Positions 51,491 through 60,372 of a stretch of 64,000 nucleotides of DNA are shown one piece after another. The DNA comes from Gloeocapsopsis sp. IPPAS B-1203 (GTDB lineage Bacteria; Cyanobacteriota; Cyanobacteriia; Cyanobacteriales; Chroococcidiopsidaceae). A program made the position numbers and the translations under genes. Every line of letters starts with the position of its first letter. The first letter of the stretch is position 1. The DNA is taken from contig NZ_PEIG01000003.1 of NCBI RefSeq assembly GCF_002749975.1, positions 310,001 through 374,000 of the forward strand, given 5' to 3'. The notes under the pieces are model-generated. The model did no database searches. It worked only from the letters and a program-made list of their open reading frames with translations, and was not told the DNA's origin.

Positions 51491-52324
51491 TCAGGTTGCT
51501 TTACTTTCAGGAGTTAAACTTGGTGCTATCTGAGTTGTGGGATCGGGCATGAAGTTATAGCGCAAGTAAATTCCGGCTGTTATGAATAAAATAATGATAA
51601 AAGTGCCAATTCCTAATGGATTAGGTAGCCAGAAAATAGCTTCGAGGTGATTGAGTGCGCCTGGCTTAAATGTCCAAACAAGTTGTTTTTGTGCAATTTC
51701 GGGGGACACGGCATTTTCGTCAGTTTCGACGCTTTTAGCGCCCCAAGGAGTATTTAAGCGAAACTCCAAGTCAAGGATTTCATTAGGATTGACAAGGACG
51801 TTACCGTTAGTTGAAACCAAAGAAAGCGATCGCAGATCTAGTTCGTAAATAAGTCGATTTTTCAGTAAAAAGATAAAGTTGTTTTGGTTGAGCTTGAGCT
51901 GGGAATTGACAACTGGGATTTCAGATGGTTGGGTAATAGCTGTATTTGTTTTAGCAGTTGGATGAAAGAATTCATTGAACTTAGATTCAAGTTCTGCACC
52001 GTTATTAAAAGGAATTGTGACGGTGAGTTCTTCACTAGAAATGCGTTTGACTTTGCCATCAAGTTTACGGGCACGGCGTTCGATGCTATCTAACCACTCA
52101 GTAGCAGAATCACCACTGAAAGTCATTAAGCGATCGCCTAACTTAATATGCTGGATAATTTCGCCATGATTGGGGCTATCAAAATTAACTCCGGCTTGAT
52201 ACTGCACGCAGCCTGAAAGAAGCAGCGATGATAAAAGAACGATCCACAATAGCCGCCATCGTGCTAGAAATCGTAATAAAGTACGCAAAAAGCGAGTTTT
52301 ATGCATTGTCAAAACTGCGGACAT
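51491..52324 (-). CDS. DUF3153 lipoprotein
   Basis: A 277-residue cyanobacterial membrane protein of unknown function. Signal peptide with lipobox: LLWIVLLSSLLLSGCVQYQA. The exported domain (GVNFDSPNHGEIIQHIKLGD, TFSGDSATEWLDSIERRARK, LTVTIPFNNGAELESKFNEF, RLIYELDLRSLSLVSTNGNV) matches DUF3153. A transmembrane helix (LGIGTFIIILFITAGIYL) near 240 fixes the C-terminus. ATG 52324 gives a long charged n-region (LRTLLRFLARWRLLW). It is 16 bp after the TPR-like gene at 52341 on the same strand, so they are likely one operon. Confidence 0.85.
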   Translation of the reverse strand: MSAVLTMHKTRFLRTLLRFLARWRLLWIVLLSSLLLSGCVQYQAGVNFDSPNHGEIIQHIKLGDRLMTFSGDSATEWLDSIERRARKLDGKVKRISSEELTVTIPFNNGAELESKFNEFFHPTAKTNTAITQPSEIPVVNSQLKLNQNNFIFLLKNRLIYELDLRSLSLVSTNGNVLVNPNEILDLEFRLNTPWGAKSVETDENAVSPEIAQKQLVWTFKPGALNHLEAIFWLPNPLGIGTFIIILFITAGIYLRYNFMPDPTTQIAPSLTPESKAT

Positions 52325-52340
52325 TAATCCTCCTATCGAT

Positions 52341-52862
52341 TCAAATCGACCAAATCAACCCAACAAGTGTTAAAGCGATCGCTATCAGTGCTACCCAGAT
52401 AAAGCGATTGTCTTTTGTATTTACTTTACTAGGATCAATAGGTTCAGGAATCACTGGTGTTTGGGACGGACGTTTTTTACTCACCGTACCACTAGCCAAT
52501 CGCATTTGACTTTCATTATCGGGTAATGTACCCAAGTCAGGAATTTGTGTTAACCATTCTTGAGGGCGCTTGAGTTGCGGTGCTTGCAATATGTATAGTA
52601 ATCGCCGCGCTTGTTTACTTGTTTCCGCATGGGGATGGCGCTTAAGTTGTTCGCACAATGACACAGCTTCTTGTCGCTGTTCTGCGGCTTCATATGCTGT
52701 TACTAGCCATATCTGAATCTCTCCTCCTAACCGAGTATTTCGGGCAACAAGGGCGCTGGCTTTTTCCAGATGTTGCACTGCTTCGCGGTACTTTCCCCGT
52801 TCAAATGCGGCTTTTCCCGCTTGGTACTCACTTTTAACAATTGCTTGTGTATCTGAACTCAC
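52341..52862 (-). CDS. TPR-like protein with C-terminal membrane anchor
   Basis: A 173-residue protein. The N-terminal 100 residues form about three helical TPR-like pairs (VKSEYQAGKAAFERGKYREA, VQHLEKASALVARNTRLGGE, IQIWLVTAYEAAEQRQEAVS). A disordered Pro/Ser stretch leads to a single C-terminal helix (FIWVALIAIALTLVGLIW). Tail-anchored topology with the TPR part in the cytosol. Function unknown; operon partner of the DUF3153 lipoprotein. Confidence 0.75.
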   Translation of the reverse strand: MSSDTQAIVKSEYQAGKAAFERGKYREAVQHLEKASALVARNTRLGGEIQIWLVTAYEAAEQRQEAVSLCEQLKRHPHAETSKQARRLLYILQAPQLKRPQEWLTQIPDLGTLPDNESQMRLASGTVSKKRPSQTPVIPEPIDPSKVNTKDNRFIWVALIAIALTLVGLIWSI

Positions 52863-53049
52863 GGTCTACTACAAGATATCTTCTTTCTTGATATTGCCAC
52901 TTATCATCTGATTTTAGATGGAGTAAGTTCTATGCTACTTGCTCAAGCACGGGTTAAACTTTCCTAGCCGTGTTCTAAGCTACGGCATCGTTTGAAGTTA
53001 GTTGCTAACACTTAACTAGTAAAAAAATACTTTAAATCAAGAGGTAGTC

Positions 53050-54069
53050 ATGAAACGAGTAGCCATTAATGGATTTGGACGGATTGGACGTGCGTTTTTA
53101 CGGATTGCTTATGGTAAGCCAGATTTAGAAGTTGTTGCGATCAACGATATTGTATTAAAACCCGACTTAGCTGCGTATCTACTGCAATATGACTCAGTAT
53201 ATCGGCAGTTTCCTGCGGAAGTAGGCTATGACGATACAGGTTTGATGATTGATGGGAAAAAAATCGCACTTGTCGCAGAAAAAGATCCGGCGGCGCTTCC
53301 GTGGAAGCAGATGGATATCGATGTTGTTATCGAATCCACAGGGATTTTCCGCAGTGCAGATAAAGCCGGATTACACATTGAAGCTGGATGTAAAAAAGTG
53401 ATTATTAGTGCGCCCGCTAAGGGTTCTACTGTACCCACGTTTGTGTATGGCGTAAATCACGAAAGTTACGCTCCAGAACGCGATTCTATAATTTCCGCAG
53501 CGTCTTGCACCACCAATTGTCTCACACCAATCGCCAAGATCCTGAATGATGAATTTGGCATTGAGAAGGCACTGATGACGACAGTTCACGCTTATACTGC
53601 CGATCAACGATTAGTAGATACAGGACATCCTTCAGAATGGGCGCGCGGACGTGGTGCAGCCCAAAATATTGTACCAACGACAACAGGCGCAGCAACGGCA
53701 GTTGCTTTGGTGTTACCAGAATTGAAAGGAAAACTTGATGGCATGGCGTTACGCGTACCGACTCCCACTGGTTCAGTAACCGATTTAAATGCAGTGTTGC
53801 AAAAGTCTGTGTCAGTAGAGGAAGTTAATGATGCTTTACGCAAGTATGCAACGAACGGAATGCGCGAGATTCTCAAAGTTAGTGAAGTTCCTCTGGTTTC
53901 TTCAGATTGTGTAGGAGATCCGCACTCGGCAATTGTAAACCTCTCTTCCACAAGTGTTCTTGGTGATAACTTTGTCAAGGTTCTCGCTTACTATGACAAC
54001 GAATGGGGCTATGCAAATCGCTTGGTAGATTTAGCAAGTTACATTTTAACAGGGGTGAGGGGTGAGTGA
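53050..54069 (+). CDS. gap: Type I glyceraldehyde-3-phosphate dehydrogenase
   Basis: Oxidises or reduces glyceraldehyde-3-phosphate/1,3-bisphosphoglycerate; 339 residues. Rossmann start MKRVAINGFGRIGRAFLRIA, VVAINDI with Asp33 that favours NAD, catalytic Cys153 in SAASCTTNCLTP, His180 in TTVHAYTADQR, and LAYYDNEWGYANRLVDLA. The region usually reading TGAAKAV reads TTGAATAV (Thr216 for Lys), and GHPSEWARGRGAAQN replaces the common RRARAAA stretch, so it is neither plain Gap1 nor Gap2. It stands just before ppsA, which suggests a gluconeogenic or carbon-storage role. AAGAGGTAGTC before ATG gives a ribosome site. Confidence 0.93.
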   Translation: MKRVAINGFGRIGRAFLRIAYGKPDLEVVAINDIVLKPDLAAYLLQYDSVYRQFPAEVGYDDTGLMIDGKKIALVAEKDPAALPWKQMDIDVVIESTGIFRSADKAGLHIEAGCKKVIISAPAKGSTVPTFVYGVNHESYAPERDSIISAASCTTNCLTPIAKILNDEFGIEKALMTTVHAYTADQRLVDTGHPSEWARGRGAAQNIVPTTTGAATAVALVLPELKGKLDGMALRVPTPTGSVTDLNAVLQKSVSVEEVNDALRKYATNGMREILKVSEVPLVSSDCVGDPHSAIVNLSSTSVLGDNFVKVLAYYDNEWGYANRLVDLASYILTGVRGE

Positions 54070-54206
54070 CTGGTGGCTAGTAGGAGAGTGGGAGAGTAAG
54101 AGAGTGGATTCTAATTGTTAATCCTACCCGCCTACCCTACTACCCTCTACCCCTCTGCTGCTCGTACTTTTTTTAGATTGGTAGGTATCATTAGTAGAAA
54201 AGAGCT

Positions 54207-56648
54207 ATGGTAAAAGCCGCTAAAGAACATTTTTCGTCTTCGCAAGCGCGATCGCTCATTCTCTGGTTCGATCAGGTTGGCATTGCGGATATCCCTTTAG
54301 TAGGTGGTAAAAATGCCTCCTTGGGAGAGATGATTCAACATAACACATCGCAAGGTGTTAATGTTCCTAATGGTTTTGCAACAACAGCCCAGGCGTATCG
54401 CTACTTCATTCAAGCAGCGGGGTTAGAAGAAGAACTGCGATCGCTGTTTTGCGATCTTGATGTTGCTGATATTAATAATTTACGCCAAGTGGGGAAACGA
54501 GCGCGATCGCTGATTTTAAATACACCGTTTCCTCAAGACTTGCAGCAAGCAATAAGTCAAGCTTATCAAGAAATGTGCCTCCGCTACGGTACAGATACTG
54601 ACGTTGCGGTTCGTTCGAGTGCGACTGCTGAAGATTTACCCGATGCGAGTTTTGCTGGACAACAAGAAACATATCTTAATATCAGCGGCATTCACAGAGT
54701 ACTAGAAGCCTGCCATCGTTGCTTTGCTTCCTTATTTACCGATCGCGCGATTTCCTACCGACAAATTAAAGGATTCGACCACGTTGATGTAGCACTTTCT
54801 GTCGGCGTCCAGAAGATGGTGCGTTCCGATTTAGCAACTTCTGGTGTGATGTTTTCCATTGAAACCGAAACAGGTTTTCAAGATGCAGCACTAATTACAG
54901 CAGCCTATGGCTTAGGAGAAAATGTTGTTCAAGGTGCGGTAAATCCTGATGAATACTATGTTTTTAAACCAACTTTAAAAGCTGGATTTCGCCCAATTTT
55001 AGACAAAAGATTGGGAAGCAAAGAATTAAAAATGGTGTATGATGATGGTTCTAAACTCACTAAAAATATTAAAGTATCGCCTGAAGAAAAAAATCAATTT
55101 GCCCTCAATGACGAAGAAATCTTACAACTTGCACGATGGGCGTGTTTAATTGAAGATCATTATTCGCAAGTCCACGGCAAACACACACCGATGGATATTG
55201 AATGGGCAAAAGATGGAATTACTCAAGAATTGTTTATTGTCCAAGCGCGTCCTGAAACTGTACAGTCGCAAAAAAGTACTAATGTGCTGCGTAGTTATGA
55301 GTTTACCACTCAAGTTAAGGCACAGCCATTAATTATTGGACGAGCCGTGGGAAATGCGATCGCTCAAGGTAAAACCCACGTAATTACCGATGCAAGTAAA
55401 ATTGATCAATTCCTACCAGGAGAAGTATTAGTTACCGATCGTACCGATCCTGACTGGGAACCAATTATGAAAAAAGCAAGTGCAATGATCACAAATCAAG
55501 GCGGGCGCACTTGCCATGCTGCAATTATTGCAAGAGAATTAGGGATTCCAGCAATTGTAGGATGTGGTCATGCAACATCTACTTTGCATACTAATCAAGA
55601 TGTGACAATTTCTTGTGCAGAAGGTGAAGAAGGAAAAGTTTATGCAGATTTGTTGCCATTTGAAGTTAAAGAAATTACTCTAGAGAATTTACCTCGTACT
55701 CGTACGCAAATTTTAATGAATGTTGGCAATCCACAAGAAGCTTTTCGCCTAGCTGCAATTCCTAATGATGGGGTAGGTTTAGCCCGTTTTGAATTTATTA
55801 TTGCTAACCATATTCAAGTCCATCCTTTAGCCTTATTAAACTACAACAAGTTAGACAATTTCGTTAAAACAAAAATTGCAGAATTAACTGCACTTTACGA
55901 CAATAAACCACAATACTTTGTTGATAAATTAGCACAAGGTGTAGGAAGAATTGCTGCAGCTTTTTATCCTAAGCCTGTCATTGTACGGATGTCAGATTTT
56001 AAGAGTAACGAATACGCAAATCTGCTAGGTGGCAAACAATTTGAACCGGACGAAGAAAACCCGATGTTAGGGTGGCGAGGTGCAGCGCGATATTACGATG
56101 AAGGCTACCGCGATGGTTTTGCATTAGAGTGTCAAGCGATTCTGCGGGTACGCGAAGAAATGGGTTTAACGAATATTATTCCGATGATTCCTTTTTGTCG
56201 CACTCCCGATGAAGGGCGGATGGTGTTAGCAGAAATGGCAAAAAATGGCTTGAAGCAAGGTGAAAATGGCTTGCAAGTCTATGTGATGTGCGAATTACCC
56301 AACAATGCGATCATGGCGGAGGAATTTGCCGAAGTTTTTGATGGATTCTCGATTGGTTCTAATGACTTGACTCAGCTAACACTAGGAATTGATCGCGATT
56401 CTGCACTTGTCGCGCGATTATTTGACGAACGCAGTGCAGGAGTCAAACGAATGGTAAAAATGGCGATCGCTGCTGCAAAAAAACACAATCGCAAAATTGG
56501 TATTTGCGGACAAGCACCCAGCGATTATCCTGAATTTGCCCAGTTTTTAATCGAACAAGGAATCGATACAATTAGTCTAAATCCTGACTCTGTATTAAAA
56601 ACAACGCTGATAATAGCAGCAGCAGAAGCAGAAGTTGAGGAGAGATGA
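54207..56648 (+). CDS. ppsA: Phosphoenolpyruvate synthase
   Basis: Makes PEP from pyruvate with ATP going to AMP, the entry step of gluconeogenesis; 813 residues, standard. N-terminal ATP-grasp domain (VGGKNASLGEMIQH, FATTAQAYRYF, VRSSATAEDLPDASFAGQQE), phosphohistidine domain with GGRTCHAAIIARELGIPAIV, and the C-terminal PEP-binding barrel (FKSNEYANLLGGKQFEPDEE, VYVMCELPNNAIMAEEFAEV, FSIGSNDLTQLTLGIDRDS, GICGQAPSDYPEF). All three catalytic regions are intact. It follows gap by 137 bp containing a repeat, so co-transcription is uncertain. Confidence 0.97.
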   Translation: MVKAAKEHFSSSQARSLILWFDQVGIADIPLVGGKNASLGEMIQHNTSQGVNVPNGFATTAQAYRYFIQAAGLEEELRSLFCDLDVADINNLRQVGKRARSLILNTPFPQDLQQAISQAYQEMCLRYGTDTDVAVRSSATAEDLPDASFAGQQETYLNISGIHRVLEACHRCFASLFTDRAISYRQIKGFDHVDVALSVGVQKMVRSDLATSGVMFSIETETGFQDAALITAAYGLGENVVQGAVNPDEYYVFKPTLKAGFRPILDKRLGSKELKMVYDDGSKLTKNIKVSPEEKNQFALNDEEILQLARWACLIEDHYSQVHGKHTPMDIEWAKDGITQELFIVQARPETVQSQKSTNVLRSYEFTTQVKAQPLIIGRAVGNAIAQGKTHVITDASKIDQFLPGEVLVTDRTDPDWEPIMKKASAMITNQGGRTCHAAIIARELGIPAIVGCGHATSTLHTNQDVTISCAEGEEGKVYADLLPFEVKEITLENLPRTRTQILMNVGNPQEAFRLAAIPNDGVGLARFEFIIANHIQVHPLALLNYNKLDNFVKTKIAELTALYDNKPQYFVDKLAQGVGRIAAAFYPKPVIVRMSDFKSNEYANLLGGKQFEPDEENPMLGWRGAARYYDEGYRDGFALECQAILRVREEMGLTNIIPMIPFCRTPDEGRMVLAEMAKNGLKQGENGLQVYVMCELPNNAIMAEEFAEVFDGFSIGSNDLTQLTLGIDRDSALVARLFDERSAGVKRMVKMAIAAAKKHNRKIGICGQAPSDYPEFAQFLIEQGIDTISLNPDSVLKTTLIIAAAEAEVEER

Positions 56649-56688
56649 CATGATGTGTTGAACTATTTTTCAAATTGGTACTGCATAG

Positions 56689-57432
56689 ATGAATGCTGGT
56701 GTTGAGTGGGCAAATCCACCGTCGAACCTCTCTTTACTTAGTAACGAAGTTCATGTGTGGCGGGTGACTTTAGATATTGATGCAACAATTGTCCGCAGTC
56801 TTTTTGCTACTTTGTGCGCTACAGAAAAGCAGCGAGCAGAACGTTTTTATTTACAATTACATGGCGATCGCTTTATCGTTAGTCGTGGGGTACTCCGACA
56901 AGTTCTCGCTAGCTATCTCCAGATTCAACCCAACGAAGTTGACTTTAGCTACAACTCCCACGGTAAACCGAGTCTTGTTGTCGCAGATAAAGAACCTCTA
57001 CGCTTTAATGTATCGCACTCGCAGGAACTTGCCTTAATTGCAGTTACCCAAAATTGTGATGTCGGAGTCGATCTTGAATACATCCGCAATGATTTTCCTT
57101 GTCAAGAAATTGCAGAAAGATTTTTTTCACCAACTGAAGTCGCTGTGCTGCGATCGCTTCCGCCACATTTACAAATAACTGCCTTTTTCAACTGTTGGAC
57201 TCGCAAAGAAGCTTTTATCAAAGCAACAGGAAAAGGGTTATCACTGCCATTAGACAAATTTGATGTTTCCCTCACCCCAGGAGAACCCGCGAAGTTACTA
57301 TACACTTCGTGGGATGAATCTGAAGCTCAACTTTGGACACTGCAAGAAATTATTCCTGATGCTGGATATGTAGGAGCGATCGCAGTACCTAGAAATAATT
57401 GGTGTATTCAGCAGTATAAGTATGATTTTTAG
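56689..57432 (+). CDS. 4'-phosphopantetheinyl transferase (Sfp/HetI type)
   Basis: Attaches the phosphopantetheine arm to carrier proteins of fatty acid, polyketide or nonribosomal peptide synthesis; 247 residues. RFIVSRGVLRQVLASYLQ, FNVSHSQELALIAVTQNCDV, the Mg site GVDLEYIRN, and WTRKEAFIKATGKGLSLPL. In cyanobacteria one such enzyme usually serves all carrier proteins, so siderophore synthesis elsewhere could depend on it. Start ATG follows ppsA by 40 bp. Confidence 0.92.
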   Translation: MNAGVEWANPPSNLSLLSNEVHVWRVTLDIDATIVRSLFATLCATEKQRAERFYLQLHGDRFIVSRGVLRQVLASYLQIQPNEVDFSYNSHGKPSLVVADKEPLRFNVSHSQELALIAVTQNCDVGVDLEYIRNDFPCQEIAERFFSPTEVAVLRSLPPHLQITAFFNCWTRKEAFIKATGKGLSLPLDKFDVSLTPGEPAKLLYTSWDESEAQLWTLQEIIPDAGYVGAIAVPRNNWCIQQYKYDF

Positions 57433-57578
57433 TTCGTAGTAGTTGCCTCCAGCACGCTACGCGAATGTAATTCGTAATTTTAGTTATATTATCTTCCTAC
57501 CCTCGTTTCTAGATTGTGCTAGCAATGAACTCAGACGTCCGTTAAAATCTAAATCTGCATCAACATTCTAAAAAAGCA

Positions 57579-58712
57579 ATGACAAGGAACGGCATTGGTA
57601 TTCGCACAGCGCAACTACGTTCTCACCGAGTTGTCGGACAAATTCACGTTTACGATGGTGCCGGAAAAGGTAAGTCTCAAGCAGCTTTAGGCGTTGTTTT
57701 ACGCTCCATTGGATTGGGAATTAATACTCGTAGCGCTACCCGCGTTTTGTTACTGCGGTTTCTTAAAGGACCAGGACGTGCTTATGATGAGGATGGCGCG
57801 ATTGAAGCATTGCAACAAGGTTTTCCGCATCTCATCGATCAGGTACGCACTGGAAGAGCAGAGTTTTTTAGTGCTGATGAAGTGACTCGTTTTGATCGTC
57901 AAGAAGCACGGCGCGGTTGGGATGTTGCTAAAGGCGCGATCGCTTCTGGCTTATATTCAGTTGTCGTGTTAGATGAACTGAATCCTGTGTTGGATTTAGG
58001 ATTACTTCCCGTTGAAGAAGTTGTTCAAACACTCAAATCAAAGCCAGAGGAAGTCGAAATTATTGCGACAGGAAGAGGTGCGCCACAACAACTGCTAGAT
58101 ATAGCCGATTTACACTCGGAAATGAAACCTCACCACCATGCGACAGCCGCCGAAAAAGGAATTTCTGGAATTGAAATCTACACAGGTGCTGGTAAAGGTA
58201 AATCCACCAGTGCATTGGGTAAAGCCTTACAAGCGATTGGGAGAGGAATTAGTCAAGACAAATCACACCGCGTTTTGATTATGCAATGGCTCAAAGGTGG
58301 CAGTGGTTACACTGAAGACGCCGCGATCGCAGCTTTACAACAGTCATATCCTGCCTTAGTCGATCATCAACGTTGTGGGCGCGATGCCATTGTTTGGCGC
58401 AGTCAACAGCAAGAATTAGATTATGTAGAAGCAGAACGCGGTTGGGAAATTGCCCGTACAGCGATCGCCTCTGGTTTGTATAAAACTATCATCCTCGATG
58501 AACTCAATCCTACAGTTGATCTAGAGCTATTACCCATAGAACCGATTGTCCAAGCACTACTGCGCAAACCCCGCGACACTGAAGTTATCATTACAGGGCG
58601 CTGCCACAATCCACCAGCCTATTTTGATTTAGCTAGCATTCATTCTGAAGTATTCTGCCACAAACACTACGCAAACCAAGGAGTTGAATTAAAGCAAGGC
58701 GTAGATTTTTAG
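57579..58712 (+). CDS. Two-domain CobO/BtuR-like P-loop protein
   Basis: A 377-residue protein with two copies of a corrinoid adenosyltransferase-like domain. Domain 1 (about 15-185): IHVYDGAGKGKSQAALGVVL, VVVLDELNPVLDLGLLPVEE, EIIATGRGAPQQLLDIADLH. Domain 2 (about 198-370): IEIYTGAGKGKSTSALGKAL, TIILDELNPTVDLELLPIEP, EVIITGRCHNPPAYFDLASI. Both keep the P-loop GAGKGKS and the acidic DELN. Single-domain CobO/BtuR proteins are about 200 residues and use corrinoid as substrate; whether both halves bind corrinoid is not evident. A 35-residue membrane peptide gene follows. Confidence 0.85.
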   Translation: MTRNGIGIRTAQLRSHRVVGQIHVYDGAGKGKSQAALGVVLRSIGLGINTRSATRVLLLRFLKGPGRAYDEDGAIEALQQGFPHLIDQVRTGRAEFFSADEVTRFDRQEARRGWDVAKGAIASGLYSVVVLDELNPVLDLGLLPVEEVVQTLKSKPEEVEIIATGRGAPQQLLDIADLHSEMKPHHHATAAEKGISGIEIYTGAGKGKSTSALGKALQAIGRGISQDKSHRVLIMQWLKGGSGYTEDAAIAALQQSYPALVDHQRCGRDAIVWRSQQQELDYVEAERGWEIARTAIASGLYKTIILDELNPTVDLELLPIEPIVQALLRKPRDTEVIITGRCHNPPAYFDLASIHSEVFCHKHYANQGVELKQGVDF

Positions 58713-58739
58713 TAATATAGAATACATTAAGGTGCAATA

Positions 58740-58847
58740 ATGGAAAATACTCAAGTTCTCGATCTCGTGGCAGGCGGTTTAGCAGTCGTCATTCTCATCG
58801 GCGGCTACTTAATGATGTTCACTGACATCTTGACAAAAAAGAAGTAG
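58740..58847 (+). CDS. Small single-helix membrane protein, 35 residues
   Basis: MENTQVLDLVAGGLAVVILI then GGYLMMFTDILTKKK, stop. One transmembrane helix of about 20 residues with an acidic start and a KKK tail, the shape of photosystem, cytochrome b6f or NDH-1 small subunits, though it matches none I can name. AAGGTG six bases before the ATG supports translation. It lies between the CobO-like gene and the TIGR02587 gene on the same strand. Confidence 0.6.
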   Translation: MENTQVLDLVAGGLAVVILIGGYLMMFTDILTKKK

Positions 58848-58883
58848 TGTGATTTTTGTACAGGCATTTTGTCTGTCAGCGCG

Positions 58884-59777
58884 ATGAACGATCAAAGTCA
58901 GCAGCAACGATCGCTTGTGCGATCGCTCCAAGAATACCTGCGGGGAATTGCCGGAGGGTTACTATTTAGCTTACCCTTGCTTTACACAATGGAAGTTTGG
59001 TGGGCTGGATTTATTACCCATCCTTTGCGCCTACTGATATACGTTCTTGCCACTTTTAGCTTGTTGCTTGGTTACAACCGTTACGGCGGTTTACGTCGTT
59101 CAGCGAGTCCATTGGAAGTTGCTATTGATTCGGTTGAAGAAATGGGGCTAGGATTAATCATTGCTGCGATATTTCTCTGGCTTTTGGGGCGAATCACGGC
59201 AGAAATGACTCTTAATGAAATCGCTGGCAAAATTATCATCGAAGCCATGACAGTTGCAATTGGTGTATCTGTTGGTACGGCACAGCTAGGTGGAGGTGAA
59301 GGCGGACAGCAAACAGATAGTGGCATGAAAAGCAATTCATCGCTAGACGATCCTGATCCCACACCTTTTTTGACAAAAAGCAATGGTGACTTCGGCGGAC
59401 AGTTAACAATCGCTTTATGTGGTGCAGTGTTATTTGCTGCTAATGTTGCCCCTACAGAAGAAATTATTCAGCTCGCAGTAGAAAGTAATTCATGGCGGCT
59501 TGTAGGTTTTGCCCTTGTCTCAATGCTCATGGGGGCAATGATTCTGTTTTATAGTAACTTCACTGGCACACAGCGATTCTCTAAAAAACGCGGCATCGTC
59601 AACGTGATTTATGGCACAGTTGTTACTTATGCGATCGCTTTAGTTGCTTCCGCCGCAATTTTATGGTTTTTTGGGCGCTTTGATAATATGTCCTTGATGA
59701 CTTGCTTAGCACAAACCGTTGTTTTAGGACTTGCTGCAACTTTAGGCGCTTCAGCAGGAAGACTTCTACTGCAATGA
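58884..59777 (+). CDS. TIGR02587 family integral membrane protein
   Basis: A 297-residue membrane protein from ATG 58884 (TTG 58869 adds five). Seven or eight hydrophobic segments (LRGIAGGLLFSLPLLYTMEV, LLIYVLATFSLLLGYN, GLGLIIAAIFLWLLG, QLTIALCGAVLFAANV, LVGFALVSMLMGAMILFYSN, VVTYAIALVASAAILWFFG). The family is known only as a conserved partner of TIGR02588; function unknown. Its stop overlaps the start of the TIGR02588 gene (ATGA). Confidence 0.85.
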   Translation: MNDQSQQQRSLVRSLQEYLRGIAGGLLFSLPLLYTMEVWWAGFITHPLRLLIYVLATFSLLLGYNRYGGLRRSASPLEVAIDSVEEMGLGLIIAAIFLWLLGRITAEMTLNEIAGKIIIEAMTVAIGVSVGTAQLGGGEGGQQTDSGMKSNSSLDDPDPTPFLTKSNGDFGGQLTIALCGAVLFAANVAPTEEIIQLAVESNSWRLVGFALVSMLMGAMILFYSNFTGTQRFSKKRGIVNVIYGTVVTYAIALVASAAILWFFGRFDNMSLMTCLAQTVVLGLAATLGASAGRLLLQ

Positions 59778-60160
59778 AACAACTAGAAAAAAACTGGTTA
59801 GAGTGGATTGTGTTTGCAATTAGTCTTGTCTTAGTGGTTGGAACATTAGGATATCTAGTCTACGATGGAACAAATACAGCAAACTCACCTCCAAGCTTTG
59901 AATTTCAACTTGGGCAACCACAGCCTCAACAAAATTACTTCGTTGTCCCAGTATCAGTAACTAATCAAGGTGACGAGACGGCTGAGGGAGTTCTTATTGA
60001 AGTTGTCCTAGAAAGTGATGGAACTGAACAAGAAACAGCCGAATTTGAAATTGCCTTTTTACCAAGACAATCTACCCGTGAAGGTTGGGTAACATTTAAA
60101 ACCGACCCGCGTACGGTAGATCAGATGTCAGCACGAGTCATGGGTTTTGAAAAACCTTGA
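59774..60160 (+). CDS. TIGR02588 family protein
   Basis: A 128-residue protein. One N-terminal transmembrane helix (WIVFAISLVLVVGTLGYLVY) is followed by an exported beta-rich domain with a CARDB-like look (YFVVPVSVTNQGDETAEGVL, FLPRQSTREGWVTFKTDPRT). Translationally coupled to TIGR02587 by ATGA overlap, which is the conserved pairing of these families. An upstream in-frame ATG at 59702 lies inside the preceding gene and is rejected. Confidence 0.85.
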   Translation: MKQLEKNWLEWIVFAISLVLVVGTLGYLVYDGTNTANSPPSFEFQLGQPQPQQNYFVVPVSVTNQGDETAEGVLIEVVLESDGTEQETAEFEIAFLPRQSTREGWVTFKTDPRTVDQMSARVMGFEKP

Positions 60161-60372
60161 GAGAGAAGTAGATTCTTGTTAGCTTTTAGCGTTGAACTCG
60201 GAACCTTATTTTTTGCTTTGAAGTCTGGATAGATAACAGTGTTTGATACTAATGCGCTACTCTATTGCATCAAATCATACTGAGAAGCACTCTCCTGCAA
60301 TTGTTCTCAGGAATGATGGCAATTCTTAAGTATGCGAAATAGTGATTTCGTTCTTAAAGGAGAACGTTTAAT

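Noticed and set aside
59702-59773. Earlier ATG for the TIGR02588 gene
   Set aside because: Lies inside the TIGR02587 gene and adds a sequence without the membrane start; the ATGA overlap at 59774 is typical.
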